A DNA stretch of 64,000 bases, from contig NZ_CP132343.1 in NCBI RefSeq assembly GCF_040529065.1, forward strand, positions 3,410,001 through 3,474,000, read 5' to 3'. This document shows, piece by piece, positions 46,505-58,046 of the stretch. Origin of the DNA: Xanthomonas sacchari (GTDB taxonomy: Bacteria > Pseudomonadota > Gammaproteobacteria > Xanthomonadales > Xanthomonadaceae). Made by a program: the position numbers and the translations under genes. Positions within the stretch are counted from its first letter, which is position 1, and each line of letters begins with the position of its first letter. A model generated the notes under the pieces. It did no database searches. It was given only the letters and a program-made list of their open reading frames with translations, and was not told where the DNA came from.

Positions 46505-47154
46505 CGCTTCGCCTCGCCGTGCTCGCTTCCGGCCGCGGCTCCAACCTGCAGGCCATCCTCGCCGCGATCGCCGCCGGCACCCTGGATGCCGAGGTGGTCG
46601 GCGTGTTCGGCGATCGCCCCGAAGCGCCGGCGCTGGCGATGGTGGCGCCGGACCGCCGCTGGGCGGCCCAGCCCAAGACCTTCCCCGACCGCGCTGCGTT
46701 CGACCAGGCGCTGGGCGACGCCGTCGCCGCGGCGCAGCCGGACTGGGTGGTCTGCGCCGGCTACATGCGCATCCTCGGCGCCGGCATCGTGCAGCGTTTC
46801 GGCGGACGCCTGCTCAACATCCACCCCTCGCTGCTGCCCAAGTACCGCGGGTTGCACACCCACGCCCAGGCCTTGGCGGCAGGCGACGCCGAGCACGGCG
46901 CCAGCGTGCATTTCGTGGTGCCGGAACTGGATGCCGGCGCGGTGATCGCGCAGGTACGGGTGCCGGTGCAGGCCGGCGAAGGCCCGGACGACCTGGCGCG
47001 GCGCCTGCTGCCGCGCGAGCACCGGCTGCTGTGCGCGGTGCTGCGGCTGGCGGCCGCGGGCCGCCTGGCTGAACGGGACGGCAAGGTGTGGCTGGACGGT
47101 CAGTGCCGGTTTAGTCCGCTGCGCCTAGATTGCGACGACGTGCTGCTTCCCTGA
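46501..47154 (+). CDS. purN: Phosphoribosylglycinamide formyltransferase
   Basis: 217 aa. PurN transfers the formyl group of 10-formyl-THF to GAR. Landmarks: LAVLASGRGSNLQAILAAI, the catalytic NIHPSLLPKYRGLHTHAQAL (Asn and His), and HFVVPELDAGAVIAQ with its Asp. The purM-(two membrane genes)-purN arrangement replaces the direct purMN operon of enterobacteria. The C-terminal ~20 residues (WLDGQCRFSPLRLDCDDVLLP) are a short extension. Confidence 0.95.
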   Translation: MTLRLAVLASGRGSNLQAILAAIAAGTLDAEVVGVFGDRPEAPALAMVAPDRRWAAQPKTFPDRAAFDQALGDAVAAAQPDWVVCAGYMRILGAGIVQRFGGRLLNIHPSLLPKYRGLHTHAQALAAGDAEHGASVHFVVPELDAGAVIAQVRVPVQAGEGPDDLARRLLPREHRLLCAVLRLAAAGRLAERDGKVWLDGQCRFSPLRLDCDDVLLP

Positions 47155-47219
47155 ATGCGCTGCCGCACCTGTCCGCGGCCCCTCCCCCTTCTTCCCTTCC
47201 GCTCACGCCAGCCGATCCC

Positions 47220-48074
47220 ATGAAGCTCGCTCCGCGTCCGTTCGCCCTCCTCGTCGCGTCCGGCCTCGGCCTGCTGGCGCCCATCGTCGCTGCGCAGGTC
47301 GCGCCGGCGCCGGCCGCGCAGCCGGCGCCGCAGACCGCTCCTGCTCCGACCACGCCCGCAACCGCCACGCCCGCGCCGTCCGCCGCAGCGGCGCCGGCGC
47401 TGCCTGCCGAGGCCTGGACACCGCCGCCGCTGCAGCCCTTCGTCGCCACCTACGATGCCCTGTACAAGGGCAAGCCGGCCGGCGACGCGCGCATGGACGT
47501 GGTGCATACCGGCGGCGACCAGTGGCGGGTCGACCTGGGCGTGCACGGCCGCAGCGGCTTCGCCAGCATCCTTGGCCTGAACATCGAGCAGAGCACGGTG
47601 TTCACCGTGCAGGACGGCCGCTACGTCCCGCAGAGCCAGAGCACGGTCAAGAAGGCGGTGTTCTTCGGCAAGAAGGTCACCGGCGTGTACGACTGGAAGC
47701 AGGGCGTGGCGCGCTGGGACGGCGACCTGAAGAAGGACCGGCAGGCGCCGATCCCGCTGCAGCCCGGCGACCAGAGCGCGCTGCTGCTCAACCTCTCGCT
47801 GATGCGCGACGCGCAACCCGGCAAGACCATGACCTATCGTTTTGTCGACGTCGGCCGGGTACGCGAACATGTGTACCGCGCCGCTGACCAGACCGAGACC
47901 GTGCAGGTCGGCGACATCAGCTACGACGCATTGCGGGTGTCGCGCACCAACGGCGGCCGCAATGAGACCATCCTGTGGATCGCCAACGGCGTGCCGACGC
48001 CGGTGCGCATCCTGCAGCGCGAAGACGGCGAAGACCGCATCGACCTGCGCCTGACCGAATACCAAGGAGCCTGA
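47220..48074 (+). CDS. DUF3108-family exported protein (first of tandem pair)
   Basis: 284 aa. A signal peptide (MKLAPRPFALLVASGLGLLA...) is followed by an Ala/Pro/Thr-rich linker (residues ~26-65) and a DUF3108 domain: PFVATYDALYKGKPAGDARMDV, EQSTVFTVQDGRYVPQSQS, DWKQGVARWDGD and LQREDGEDRIDLRL. The fold is lipoprotein-carrier-like but the function is unknown. It starts 66 bp after purN and ends 2 bp before its paralogue. Confidence 0.82.
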   Translation: MKLAPRPFALLVASGLGLLAPIVAAQVAPAPAAQPAPQTAPAPTTPATATPAPSAAAAPALPAEAWTPPPLQPFVATYDALYKGKPAGDARMDVVHTGGDQWRVDLGVHGRSGFASILGLNIEQSTVFTVQDGRYVPQSQSTVKKAVFFGKKVTGVYDWKQGVARWDGDLKKDRQAPIPLQPGDQSALLLNLSLMRDAQPGKTMTYRFVDVGRVREHVYRAADQTETVQVGDISYDALRVSRTNGGRNETILWIANGVPTPVRILQREDGEDRIDLRLTEYQGA

Positions 48075-48076
48075 CC

Positions 48077-48760
48077 ATGACCCGCATCGCCCGCCCGCTG
48101 ACCGCCCTCGCCGCTGCCCTGCTGGCCACCGCCAGCCTGCCCGCCCTGGCCCTGGAGCCGTTCACCGCGGACTACCAAGCCAGCTACATGGGCATGCAGG
48201 CCAACGGCGTGATGACCCTGGCCAAGCAAGGCGGCGACCGCTGGCGCTACAGCCTGGCGATCAAGAACCAGGTCGCCGACCTCAGCCAGAGCACCGTGTT
48301 CGAGGAGAAGGGCGGGCAGTTGCGTCCGCTCAGCAGCGACGACCGCTCGGTGTTCCTGATCAAGAAGAAGGCGGTGACCGCCAACTACGACTGGAGTACC
48401 GGCCAGGCGACCTGGGGCGGCGACCTCAAGGCCGACCGCCGCGGCCCGGTGAAACTGCAGCCGGGCGACATGGACGCGCTGCTGATCAACCTGGCGATCG
48501 CGCGCGACGTCAACGCCGGCAAGACCCCGAGCTACCGCATGGTCGACGAGGGCCGCGCCAAGCCGATGACCTACCGCATCGCCGGCAAGGAAGCGGTCAC
48601 CGTCAACGGCAAGACCGAACAGGCGACCAAGGTCAGCCGCACCGACGGCTCCAAGGAAATCGTGGCCTGGATCGTGCCGGACATGCCGGTGCCGGTGCGC
48701 ATCCTGCAACGCGAGAACGGCCAGGACGCGCTGGACCTGACGATCAAGGCGTTGCGCTGA
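48077..48760 (+). CDS. DUF3108-family exported protein (second of tandem pair)
   Basis: 227 aa, paralogous to the preceding gene but without the Pro-rich linker. Signal peptide ...TASLPALA; mature start LEPFTADYQASYMGMQANGVM. Shared blocks include QSTVFEEKGGQLRPLSS, DWSTGQATWGGDLKADR and PVRILQRENGQDALDLTIKAL. AAGGAGCC upstream of the ATG overlaps the end of the first gene, indicating coupled translation. Function unknown. Confidence 0.85.
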   Translation: MTRIARPLTALAAALLATASLPALALEPFTADYQASYMGMQANGVMTLAKQGGDRWRYSLAIKNQVADLSQSTVFEEKGGQLRPLSSDDRSVFLIKKKAVTANYDWSTGQATWGGDLKADRRGPVKLQPGDMDALLINLAIARDVNAGKTPSYRMVDEGRAKPMTYRIAGKEAVTVNGKTEQATKVSRTDGSKEIVAWIVPDMPVPVRILQRENGQDALDLTIKALR

Positions 48761-48764
48761 GAAG

Positions 48765-48975
48765 CCGGGATTGGGGAATGGGGATTGGGGAATCGTGAAA
48801 GCGGTTCCCTGGGCGTGATCGTTCCCGTGTGAGGGCTGGGATTGGGGAGCCGGGATTGGGAATCGCAACAGCGGCTCCCCGCCGGGATTTTTCCCATGTA
48901 GGAGCGGCTTCAGCCGCGACGCGGTGAGCCGGAATTTGGGATTCGGGAATCGCAATAGCAATTCCCTGCCCGTGG
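48765..48975 (+). repeat. Three consecutive heptad-repeat G-arms
   Basis: Units near 48767-48810, 48838-48890 and 48930-48975 each run GGGATTGGGGAATGG-like heptads, then AATCGCAACAGCGG-like core, then a short C-rich stretch (TTCCCTGCCCG). A REP unit interrupts units two and three. Confidence 0.8.
48898..48920 (+). repeat. Single REP unit, GAGCGGCTTCAGCCGC type
   Basis: GTAGGAGCGGCTTCAGCCGC followed by GAC, without an inverted partner. Confidence 0.8.
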
Positions 48976-48985
48976 TGCTTCCCAT

Positions 48986-49010
48986 GTGGGAGGGGCTTCA
49001 GCCCCGACGC
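48986..49010 (+). repeat. Single REP unit, variant GGGGCTTCAGCCCC type
   Basis: GTGGGAGGGGCTTCAGCCCC then GACGC. The inner palindrome is compensated (GGGGCTTCAGCCCC instead of GGGACTTCAGTCCC), showing that pairing is preserved. Confidence 0.75.
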
Positions 49011-49173
49011 GCGGATGCGAATCGTCTTGCGGAAACCGCTAGCGACTTGCGGCAGACCCCAAGCGGCGCGCGTCGACTCCTATCCACGGCACATGGACCG
49101 TGACGACCGACGGGCCTTTCTCTGCAGCACTCCCCACGCGGGCGCCGACTGGGCGGCGCCCTGCCCCACGCCG

Positions 49174-51048
<1,875 letters not shown>

Positions 51049-51100
51049 CGGGCTTTCCTAATAAAATGATCGGCCATTCTACCCTCCGACCGGCACCCGC

Positions 51101-52102
51101 ATGGATGTATCGCCCCTGTCTCCCACGATGCCCGACGACGCCGGCCTGGTCGCCAGCGGCCGTCGCGTGGTCGAGATCGAACAGGCCGCGCTGGCGGCGG
51201 TCGGCGCCCGCATCGGTGCCGAGTTCGCGGCCGCCTGCCGGCTGATCCTGGGCTCGCGCGGGCGCGTGGTCGCCACCGGCATGGGCAAGTCCGGCCATGT
51301 GGCGCGCAAGATCGCCGCCACCCTCGCCTCCACCGGCACCCCGGCGTTCTTCGTGCACCCGGGCGAGGCCGGGCACGGCGACCTGGGCATGATCACCGAC
51401 GCCGACGTGGTGCTGGCGCTGTCCTACTCCGGCGAGTCCGACGAGATCCTGATGCTGCTGCCGGTGCTCAAGCGCCAAGGCAATGCGGTGATCGCGATGA
51501 CCGGGCGCGCGCAGTCCACGCTGGCGCGCGAAGCCGACCTGCACCTGGACGTCAGCGTGCCGGCCGAGGCCTGCCCGCTGGACCTGGCGCCGACCTCCAG
51601 CACCACCGCCTCGCTGGCGCTGGGCGATGCGCTGGCAGTGGCGCTGCTGGACGCACGCGGCTTCACCGCCGACGACTTCGCCCGCTCGCACCCGGCCGGC
51701 AGCCTCGGCCGCCGCCTGCTGCTGCACATCACCGACGTCATGCACCGCGGCGACGAACTGCCCAAGGTGCGCGAGGACGCCAGCCTCAGCGAGGCGCTGG
51801 TGGAAATGAGCCGCAAGCGCCTGGGCATGACCGCGGTGGTGGACGCCGACGACCGCCTGCTCGGGCTGTTCACCGACGGCGACCTGCGCCGCGCCCTGGA
51901 CAGCGCGCTGGACGTGCGCCAGACCCGCATCGCCGAGGTGATGACCCGGAAGCCGCGCACCATCGGCGCCGACCAGCTCGCCGCCGAGGCCGCACGGCTG
52001 ATGGAGACCCACCAGATCAACGGCCTGATCGTGGTCGATGCGGCCGGCCGCGCGGTCGGCGCGCTCAACATTCACGACCTGTTGCGCGCCAGAGTGGTTT
52101 AA
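51101..52102 (+). CDS. kdsD: D-arabinose 5-phosphate isomerase KdsD
   Basis: 333 aa. An N-terminal SIS domain (VVATGMGKSGHVARKIAATLASTG, LALSYSGESDEILMLLP, TSSTTASLALGDALAVALL) is followed by two CBS domains (ITDVMHRGDELP..., IAEVMTRKPRTIG...INGLIVVD). It converts ribulose 5-phosphate to arabinose 5-phosphate, the first step to Kdo. A TAAAAT -10-like element lies at 51061-51066. It starts the kdsD-kdsC-lptC-lptA-lptB cluster. Confidence 0.95.
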   Translation: MDVSPLSPTMPDDAGLVASGRRVVEIEQAALAAVGARIGAEFAAACRLILGSRGRVVATGMGKSGHVARKIAATLASTGTPAFFVHPGEAGHGDLGMITDADVVLALSYSGESDEILMLLPVLKRQGNAVIAMTGRAQSTLAREADLHLDVSVPAEACPLDLAPTSSTTASLALGDALAVALLDARGFTADDFARSHPAGSLGRRLLLHITDVMHRGDELPKVREDASLSEALVEMSRKRLGMTAVVDADDRLLGLFTDGDLRRALDSALDVRQTRIAEVMTRKPRTIGADQLAAEAARLMETHQINGLIVVDAAGRAVGALNIHDLLRARVV

Positions 52103-52190
52103 CAGGCTGAACCCGTTCACTGCCCGCGGTGCCTCACGCCGCTGGCCCTGGCCGCTGGAAAGCCGGCCTCCCCGCCCCGATATCCCGAAC

Positions 52191-52739
52191 ATGCCCTATT
52201 CCCCGCTGGCCGACCTTCCCGCCGACCTGATCGACCGCGCCGCCCGGATCCGCCTGGCGTGCTTCGACGTCGACGGCACGCTGACCGACGGCCGCCTGTA
52301 TTACGACCGCGACGGCAACGAGAGCAAGGCCTTCAACGTGCTCGACGGCCAGGGCCTGGTGCAGCTGCGCCGGCACGGCATCAACGTGGCGCTGATCACC
52401 GCGCGGCCGAGCCTGGCCGCGGAGAAGCGCGGCCAGGAGCTGGGCCTGCTGGTGCAGATCGGGGTCAAGGACAAGCGTGCCGGCGTGCAGGCCCTGTGCG
52501 ACGAGCGCGGCATCGGCCTGGAGCAGGTCTGCTTCATGGGCGACGACCTGCCCGACCTGGCGCCGCTGCGCGTGGTCGGCCTGGCCGTCGCCCCGGCCAA
52601 CGCCCACCCCTGGACCGCCGAACACGTGCACTGGACCACCCGCGCCCGCGGCGGCGAAGGCGCCGCGCGCGAACTGTGCGACGTCCTGCTGGCCGCACAG
52701 GGCCATGTCCCCTCACTGCTGCAGGAGCACGGCGCATGA
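52191..52739 (+). CDS. kdsC: 3-deoxy-D-manno-octulosonate 8-phosphate phosphatase
   Basis: 182 aa, HAD family type C0. Motif I is LACFDVDGTLTDG; KDKRAG supplies the motif III Lys; FMGDDLPDL is motif IV. It dephosphorylates Kdo-8-P to Kdo. It follows kdsD by 88 bp and overlaps lptC by 4 bp. ATG 52191 is the first plausible start. Confidence 0.95.
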   Translation: MPYSPLADLPADLIDRAARIRLACFDVDGTLTDGRLYYDRDGNESKAFNVLDGQGLVQLRRHGINVALITARPSLAAEKRGQELGLLVQIGVKDKRAGVQALCDERGIGLEQVCFMGDDLPDLAPLRVVGLAVAPANAHPWTAEHVHWTTRARGGEGAARELCDVLLAAQGHVPSLLQEHGA

Positions 52740-53302
52740 ACTGGCGCACCACTCTCGGCGGCCTGCTGCTGGTCGGGGCGCTGATCAGCGGCTGGTCGGC
52801 CTGGAACCAGCGCAGCAAGCCGAGCCGCAATCCTTCCGACGAAGCCAGCGTGGACTACATCGCCCGCGACTTCGAGATCGTCAGCCTGGACAAGCAGGGC
52901 AAGGAAGCGATGACCCTGCGCGCGCCGCAGATGGAACGCAGCCGCGCCGACCAGACGATGGCGATCGTGACCCCGCTGTTCCTGCTGCCGGATGCCAACG
53001 GCCAGCACTGGGAAATGCGCAGCAAGACCGGCTGGGTCAGCGCCGACGGCGACGAACTGCGCCTGCGCGGCGACGTCGCCGGCGACAGCCCCAAGGTGCC
53101 CAGCATCCCGCCCACCACCTTCCGTACCCAGAGCCTGGACGTCTTCCCGCAGACCAACAGCGCGCGCACCGCCGACCCGGTCACGATGACCCGGCCCGGT
53201 ATGATGCAGACCGGCGTCGGCTTCCAGGTCGACCTGAAATCCCGGCAGTACAAGCTCCTTTCACAGGTCAAGTCCCGTTATGAACCGAATGCTGCCCGCT
53301 AA
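52736..53302 (+). CDS. lptC: LPS export protein LptC
   Basis: 188 aa. One N-terminal TM (TTLGGLLLVGALISGWSAW) anchors a periplasmic beta-jellyroll (DYIARDFEIVSLDKQGKE, ...GWVSADGDELRLRGDV...). LptC links the LptB2FG transporter to the LptA bridge. Position between kdsC and lptA confirms it, since the sequence itself diverges strongly. The 3' end overlaps lptA by 23 bp. Confidence 0.9.
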   Translation: MNWRTTLGGLLLVGALISGWSAWNQRSKPSRNPSDEASVDYIARDFEIVSLDKQGKEAMTLRAPQMERSRADQTMAIVTPLFLLPDANGQHWEMRSKTGWVSADGDELRLRGDVAGDSPKVPSIPPTTFRTQSLDVFPQTNSARTADPVTMTRPGMMQTGVGFQVDLKSRQYKLLSQVKSRYEPNAAR

Positions 53303-53863
53303 GCTCGCCCTGCTCGCCCTGCTGCTGCCGACCCTGGCGCTGGCCAAGTCGACCGACCGCAACCAGCCGATGGACATCAAGTCCGACGCGCAGGACGGCA
53401 ACATGATGGCCGACGACGGCAAGGTCCGTTTCTTCGGCAATGTCGTCATCATCCAGGGCACGCTGGAGATCCATGCCGATACCGCCGACCTGTTCCGCAA
53501 GAACGGCGACATCGATCGCGTCGTGCTGACCGGCAAGCAGGCCACCCTGAAGCAGGAACTGGACGACGGCTCGCCGATGGACGCGGTCGCGGACAACATC
53601 GACTACAAGGTGCCCACCGACACGGTGATCCTCACCGGCAATTACCGCATGACATCGCCCAAGGGCACCAATGCCGGCCAGCGCATGGTCTACAACACCA
53701 AGACCGGCGACATGCAGGGCGGTGGTGACGGCACGCGCGTGCACACGGTGATCCAGCCGAAGAACGCCGGCGCTGCTCCGGGCGCCACGCCTGCCAACGG
53801 CGCCAAGCCCGCCGCCAAGCCGGCCGCGGCACCCGCCAAGCCGGCCAAGCAAGGAGGCCAGTG

Positions 53864-53864
<1 letters not shown>
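53280..53864 (+). CDS. lptA: LPS transport periplasmic protein LptA
   Basis: 194 aa. Signal peptide ([22 protein letters not shown]), then the OstA-like beta-jellyroll: [51 protein letters not shown] and [32 protein letters not shown]. It polymerises as the bridge carrying LPS across the periplasm. A ~35-residue Ala/Lys/Pro tail follows the domain. Its TGA overlaps the lptB ATG by one base (TGATG). Confidence 0.93.
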
Positions 53865-54583
<719 letters not shown>

Positions 54584-54585
54584 TG

Positions 54586-55248
54586 TTAGTTTGAGGATAT
54601 CGCATTGACTTTAGGATCGGTGGAAAAAACAAACCTTTTTTCCACCCCTCCCCCAACGACCTCAGACGTTTCCAACAACCCATAAGCCGGAGTAGGAGGA
54701 CCAAAAATTCCAGAAACAAGACCCTCATCATCCTTATTTCCAGACATATTTACCTTACCAACGCAGACAGATGTGCCACACTCAAAATCGATACCACTGA
54801 CATCATTGCGCGCTGCAAGCTTCTCTTTCATCGCAGATAGATAAATTTTCTTTAACTCCTGAGCCTCCGGATCGCCGGCATACTTACCCGCGAAACCACG
54901 GAGTAGAGCCGGAAAATTATCTCTATCGAGAAGCTTCTTGGCCTTGCTTAAAGACAGAGCATCGCCAGAGAGTAAAGAACTCTCCCCGATCGGAGCTTCA
55001 GCTCCACTCACCTTATTCGCACCATCAGCATCAGCAAGCACATCGCCCTTGACTAAAGAGTCATCAGAAGCGTTAGCCACCGATCTAGCGGAATTATTTT
55101 CCGCCACCTTGTCCTTATCAGCGGGCAGCGCAACGCCCCCATCCTCATCTCTACCAACCATCTTTCCGATGCGAGAGGACCCAAAAAAATAAAAAGCCAC
55201 CACAAAAAGAAGTGCGATGGAACAGAAAATAAAAAGCACCTTTTTCAT
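54586..55248 (-). CDS. Unrecognised membrane-anchored protein in low-GC island
   Basis: 220 aa. An N-terminal TM or uncleaved signal (MKKVLFIFCSIALLFVVAFYF) precedes an acidic, Ser/Asp-rich linker (residues ~30-95) and a folded-looking C-terminal part with FECGTSVCVGKVNMSG, whose two Cys could form a disulfide. I do not recognise a family. GC content is near 47% (28 of 60 in one line counted), far below neighbours. Its stop abuts the lptB stop tail to tail. Horizontal origin is likely. Confidence 0.72.
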   Translation of the reverse strand: MKKVLFIFCSIALLFVVAFYFFGSSRIGKMVGRDEDGGVALPADKDKVAENNSARSVANASDDSLVKGDVLADADGANKVSGAEAPIGESSLLSGDALSLSKAKKLLDRDNFPALLRGFAGKYAGDPEAQELKKIYLSAMKEKLAARNDVSGIDFECGTSVCVGKVNMSGNKDDEGLVSGIFGPPTPAYGLLETSEVVGGGVEKRFVFSTDPKVNAISSN

Positions 55249-55308
55249 CGCACCCCCAATTAGAACATTTGTATTGACGCCTCATTCGGAAGCGCAATTA
55301 CCGTTATA

Positions 55309-55530
55309 TCAATTTCCGGGCTTGGGAGTGCCGGGAGTACTAAATCTCATAGTGACTTGGCCGCCGCAACAATCAGCGACTTGAAAACTTCCACCACTAA
55401 TAGTAACGACACAACTATTAGTACAGCTGTAGTTTACCCCATTAATAGTAACCGAATCTGCGAATGCGGCCGTTGTGACCGCAAGCAATAACACTCCAGC
55501 GAATTTCTTAGCAAAAGCTGGTACGGCCAT
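55309..55530 (-). CDS. Small secreted Cys-rich peptide in low-GC island
   Basis: 73 aa. A signal peptide (AKKFAGVLLLAVTTAAFADS, cleavage probably after AFA) releases a mature peptide of about 48 residues with four Cys (YSCTNSCVV, ADCCGGQ) and a GTPKPGN tail. I know of no family match. AAGGAG is 9 nt upstream of the ATG. A CRP/Clp-like palindrome lies 68 bp upstream. It is 60 bp upstream of the 220-aa gene on the same strand, so the two may form an operon. Confidence 0.7.
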   Translation of the reverse strand: MAVPAFAKKFAGVLLLAVTTAAFADSVTINGVNYSCTNSCVVTISGGSFQVADCCGGQVTMRFSTPGTPKPGN

Positions 55531-55597
55531 GATAACAAACTCCTTTTTGTATTAGCCTATTGGTTATCCGCGAAAGCTCCATTGCAAAGCTGACGCT

Positions 55598-55613
55598 CGT
55601 GATACATATCACA
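55598..55613. promoter_or_regulatory. CRP/Clp-like binding site
   Basis: CGTGATACATATCACA fits TGTGA-N6-TCACA with a single mismatch in the first base. It lies between the divergent small secreted-peptide gene (start 55530) and rpoN (start 55741). In Xanthomonas the CRP homologue Clp uses this consensus and controls secretion and virulence genes. Confidence 0.6.
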
Positions 55614-55740
55614 CCAATCAATTCAACGTCAACACAAATGTCAAACACCGTTACAGCGGGGCCCTGCCGCCGAGCGCAAGTAACTTCTCCGAGACAACGC
55701 TAAGATTCAGAACCGCTTCACTGCTGAGTACACACGAAGG

Positions 55741-57204
55741 ATGAAAGCACGGCTGCAGACATCGCTGGGACAGCACCTGGTCATGACGCCGCAGTTGCGG
55801 CAGGCGATCAAGCTGTTGCAGATGTCCAGCGCCGAGCTGGAAGTGGAGATCGCCGAGGCGGTGGAGAGCAATCCGCTGCTGGAATGGTCCGAGGACGCTG
55901 CACCCGCGTTCGAACGCGGCGATAGCGCCGACCATGGCCACGACCACGACCACGCAACGTCCGAGACGCGCAACGACGGCGATGGCGACCGCGGCGAATC
56001 CGCGCCGGCCAGCGACGGCGCCGACTGGGCCGATGCCGAACCGGCCTGGGCCGGCGGCAGCGGCGGTTCGTTCGACGACGACGACCTGGGCAGCGCGGCC
56101 GAGCGCGTGGCCGAGCCGGACACCCTGATCGACCACCTGCTGTGGCAGTTGCACCTGTCGCCGCTGTCGGCGCGCGACCGCAGCATCGGCGCGGCGCTGA
56201 TCGACGCGCTCGACGACGACGGCTACCTGCGCGAGCCGCTGGCCGCGATCGCCGAGACCCTGCGCCCGGACATCGCCGCCGAGGAGGACGAGATCCTCAC
56301 CGTGCTGCACCAGATCCAGCGCTTCGACCCGGCCGGCATCGCCGCGCGCAGCCTGGGCGAGTGCCTGACTCTGCAGTTGGACACCCTGCCCGAGGACACG
56401 CCGGGCCTGGCGCTGGCCCGCATCATCGCCAACGGTCCGCTGGAGCGGTTGCCGCGCAGCGGCGTGGCCGGGCTGGCCCACGAACTCAAGCGCCCGGCGG
56501 CGGAGGTCGACACCGCGGTCGCGCTGCTGCGCTCGCTGGACCCGCGCCCGGGCAAGCAGATCGGCGAGTTGGGCAGCGACACCTACGTGGTGCCGGACTG
56601 CGTGGTCTGGCGTCAGCGCGGGGTGTGGCATGCGGCGCTGTCGGCGCACGCCCAGCCCAAGGTCACCATCCACCGCGGCTACGAGCGGCTGATCCGCCAG
56701 TGCGGCGAAAGCGACGCCGGCTACCTGCGCGGGCAACTGCAGGAAGCGCGCTGGCTGCTGAAGAGCCTGGAGGCACGCGGCGAGACCCTGCTCAAGGTGA
56801 CCCGGTGCCTGCTCAAGCAGCAGGCCGGCTTCCTGGAGTTCGGCGAGCAGGCGCTGCGGCCGCTGACCCTGCGCGAGATCGCCGGCGAACTGGGCCTGCA
56901 CGAAAGCACCATCTCGCGCGCCATCGCCCGCAAGTACGTGCGCACCCCGCGCGGCACCATCCCGCTGCGCGCCTTCTTTGCCTCGGGCATCGACACCGAC
57001 AGCGGCGGCGAGGCGTCCAGCACGGCGATCCAGGCGATGATCCGGCGGCTGATCGAGGCGGAAAATCCGCGCAAGCCGCTTTCTGACGCCAAGCTGGCCG
57101 ACCTGCTGAAAAGTGCCGGCGTGCCTGTAGCGCGCCGCACCGTGGCGAAGTATCGTGAGGCCATGAACATTTCCGCCTCCCACGAACGCGTTCGAATCGG
57201 CTAG
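55741..57204 (+). CDS. rpoN: RNA polymerase sigma-54 factor
   Basis: 487 aa. Region I is Gln/Leu-rich (LQTSLGQHLVMTPQLRQAIKLLQMSSAELE); region II is acidic with a His/Asp stretch (DHGHDHDHATSE, about residues 63-75); region III holds the core-binding and HTH parts (LTLREIAGELGLHESTISRAIARKYV). The RpoN box ARRTVAKYRE is near residue 464. It recognises -24/-12 promoters with enhancer-binding activators. It is normally next to lptB; here a low-GC island separates them. Confidence 0.96.
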   Translation: MKARLQTSLGQHLVMTPQLRQAIKLLQMSSAELEVEIAEAVESNPLLEWSEDAAPAFERGDSADHGHDHDHATSETRNDGDGDRGESAPASDGADWADAEPAWAGGSGGSFDDDDLGSAAERVAEPDTLIDHLLWQLHLSPLSARDRSIGAALIDALDDDGYLREPLAAIAETLRPDIAAEEDEILTVLHQIQRFDPAGIAARSLGECLTLQLDTLPEDTPGLALARIIANGPLERLPRSGVAGLAHELKRPAAEVDTAVALLRSLDPRPGKQIGELGSDTYVVPDCVVWRQRGVWHAALSAHAQPKVTIHRGYERLIRQCGESDAGYLRGQLQEARWLLKSLEARGETLLKVTRCLLKQQAGFLEFGEQALRPLTLREIAGELGLHESTISRAIARKYVRTPRGTIPLRAFFASGIDTDSGGEASSTAIQAMIRRLIEAENPRKPLSDAKLADLLKSAGVPVARRTVAKYREAMNISASHERVRIG

Positions 57205-57254
57205 CGGCGGCGGCGATGGGTCATAGGTGTGAAACCCGAACCAAGGAGTATCCG

Positions 57255-57572
57255 ATGCGTATCGAGACCTACGGCCAGCAGATCGAAGTCACCCCCGCCC
57301 TGCGCGAGTATGTGGAGACCAAGCTGCAACGGCTGAAGCGACACTACGAAGAAACCATCGAGGTCCGCGCCCAACTGGCGCTGCGCAAGCCCGACCACCA
57401 CGTCGAGGCCACCGTCAATGTCCCCGGCCGCACCCTGCACGCCGACGCCAGCGCGCAGACCATGTACGCGGCGATCGACCTGCTCGCCGACAAGCTGGAC
57501 CGGCTGATCATCAAGCACAAGGAAAAGAAGCACGACCATCATGCGGCCGAGGTGCGCGACAATCTCGCGTGA
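57255..57572 (+). CDS. hpf: Ribosome hibernation promoting factor
   Basis: 105 aa, short-type HPF: MRIETYGQQIEVTPALREYVETKL at the start, ATVNVPGRTLHADASAQTMYAAIDLLADKLDRLIIKHKEK later. It binds the 30S decoding centre and promotes 100S dimers in stationary phase. AAGGAG lies 6 nt upstream of the ATG. The rpoN-hpf-ptsN order is conserved in proteobacteria. Confidence 0.94.
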   Translation: MRIETYGQQIEVTPALREYVETKLQRLKRHYEETIEVRAQLALRKPDHHVEATVNVPGRTLHADASAQTMYAAIDLLADKLDRLIIKHKEKKHDHHAAEVRDNLA

Positions 57573-57593
57573 TCCTCCCCACGTTGCGCCGCC

Positions 57594-58046
57594 ATGCCCT
57601 TGACCGATCTGATGGCGGCCGTCAGCACCCAGGTGCTTCCGGCCGCCGATCGCGACACCCTGCTGCACACCGCCGCCGGTCTGCTGGCCTGCCAGCAGGC
57701 CGGCGCCGATGAACTCTTCGCCAGCCTGCGCGAGCGCGAACAGCTCGGCAGCACCGCCATCGGCCATGGGATCGCCATCCCGCACGGCCGTGCGCCGGAC
57801 CTGGACGCCCCACGCGGCGCACTGCTGCGCCTGCAACAGCCGATCGATTTCGACGGCCAGGGCACCCTGGTCGACCTGATCTTCGCCATGGCGGTCCCGG
57901 CGCACTACACCCACCAACACCTGATGCTGCTGTCCGAACTGGCCGAGCAGTTCTCCATCGAGGAATTCCGCGACGCCCTGCGCAGTGCGCCGGACGCCGC
58001 CGCACTGTATGCGCTGCTCGGCGGCGCGCCACGGGCCGCCGCATGA
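57594..58046 (+). CDS. ptsN: Nitrogen-type PTS EIIA component
   Basis: 150 aa. The phosphorylated His is in [14 protein letters not shown]. This regulatory EIIA (fructose/mannitol-type fold) takes phosphate from the PTS chain and signals to potassium, nitrogen and sigma-54-linked functions rather than transporting sugar. It overlaps hprK by 4 bp, and HPr and EI genes follow, but no canonical nitrogen-type EI with a GAF domain is in the window. Confidence 0.93.
   Translation: MPLTDLMAAVSTQVLPAADRDTLLHTAAGLLACQQAGADELFASLREREQLGSTAIGHGIAIPHGRAPDLDAPRGALLRLQQPIDFDGQGTLVDLIFAMAVPAHYTHQHLMLLSELAEQFSIEEFRDALRSAPDAAALYALLGGAPRAAA

Larger units (their letters stand above)
48761..49173. other. Repeat-filled convergent intergenic region
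   Basis: 413 bp between the second DUF3108 gene (+) and the EF-hand membrane gene (-). Most of it is three G-arm heptad units in a row plus two REP units (48898 and 48986). No gene is supported. Confidence 0.65.
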
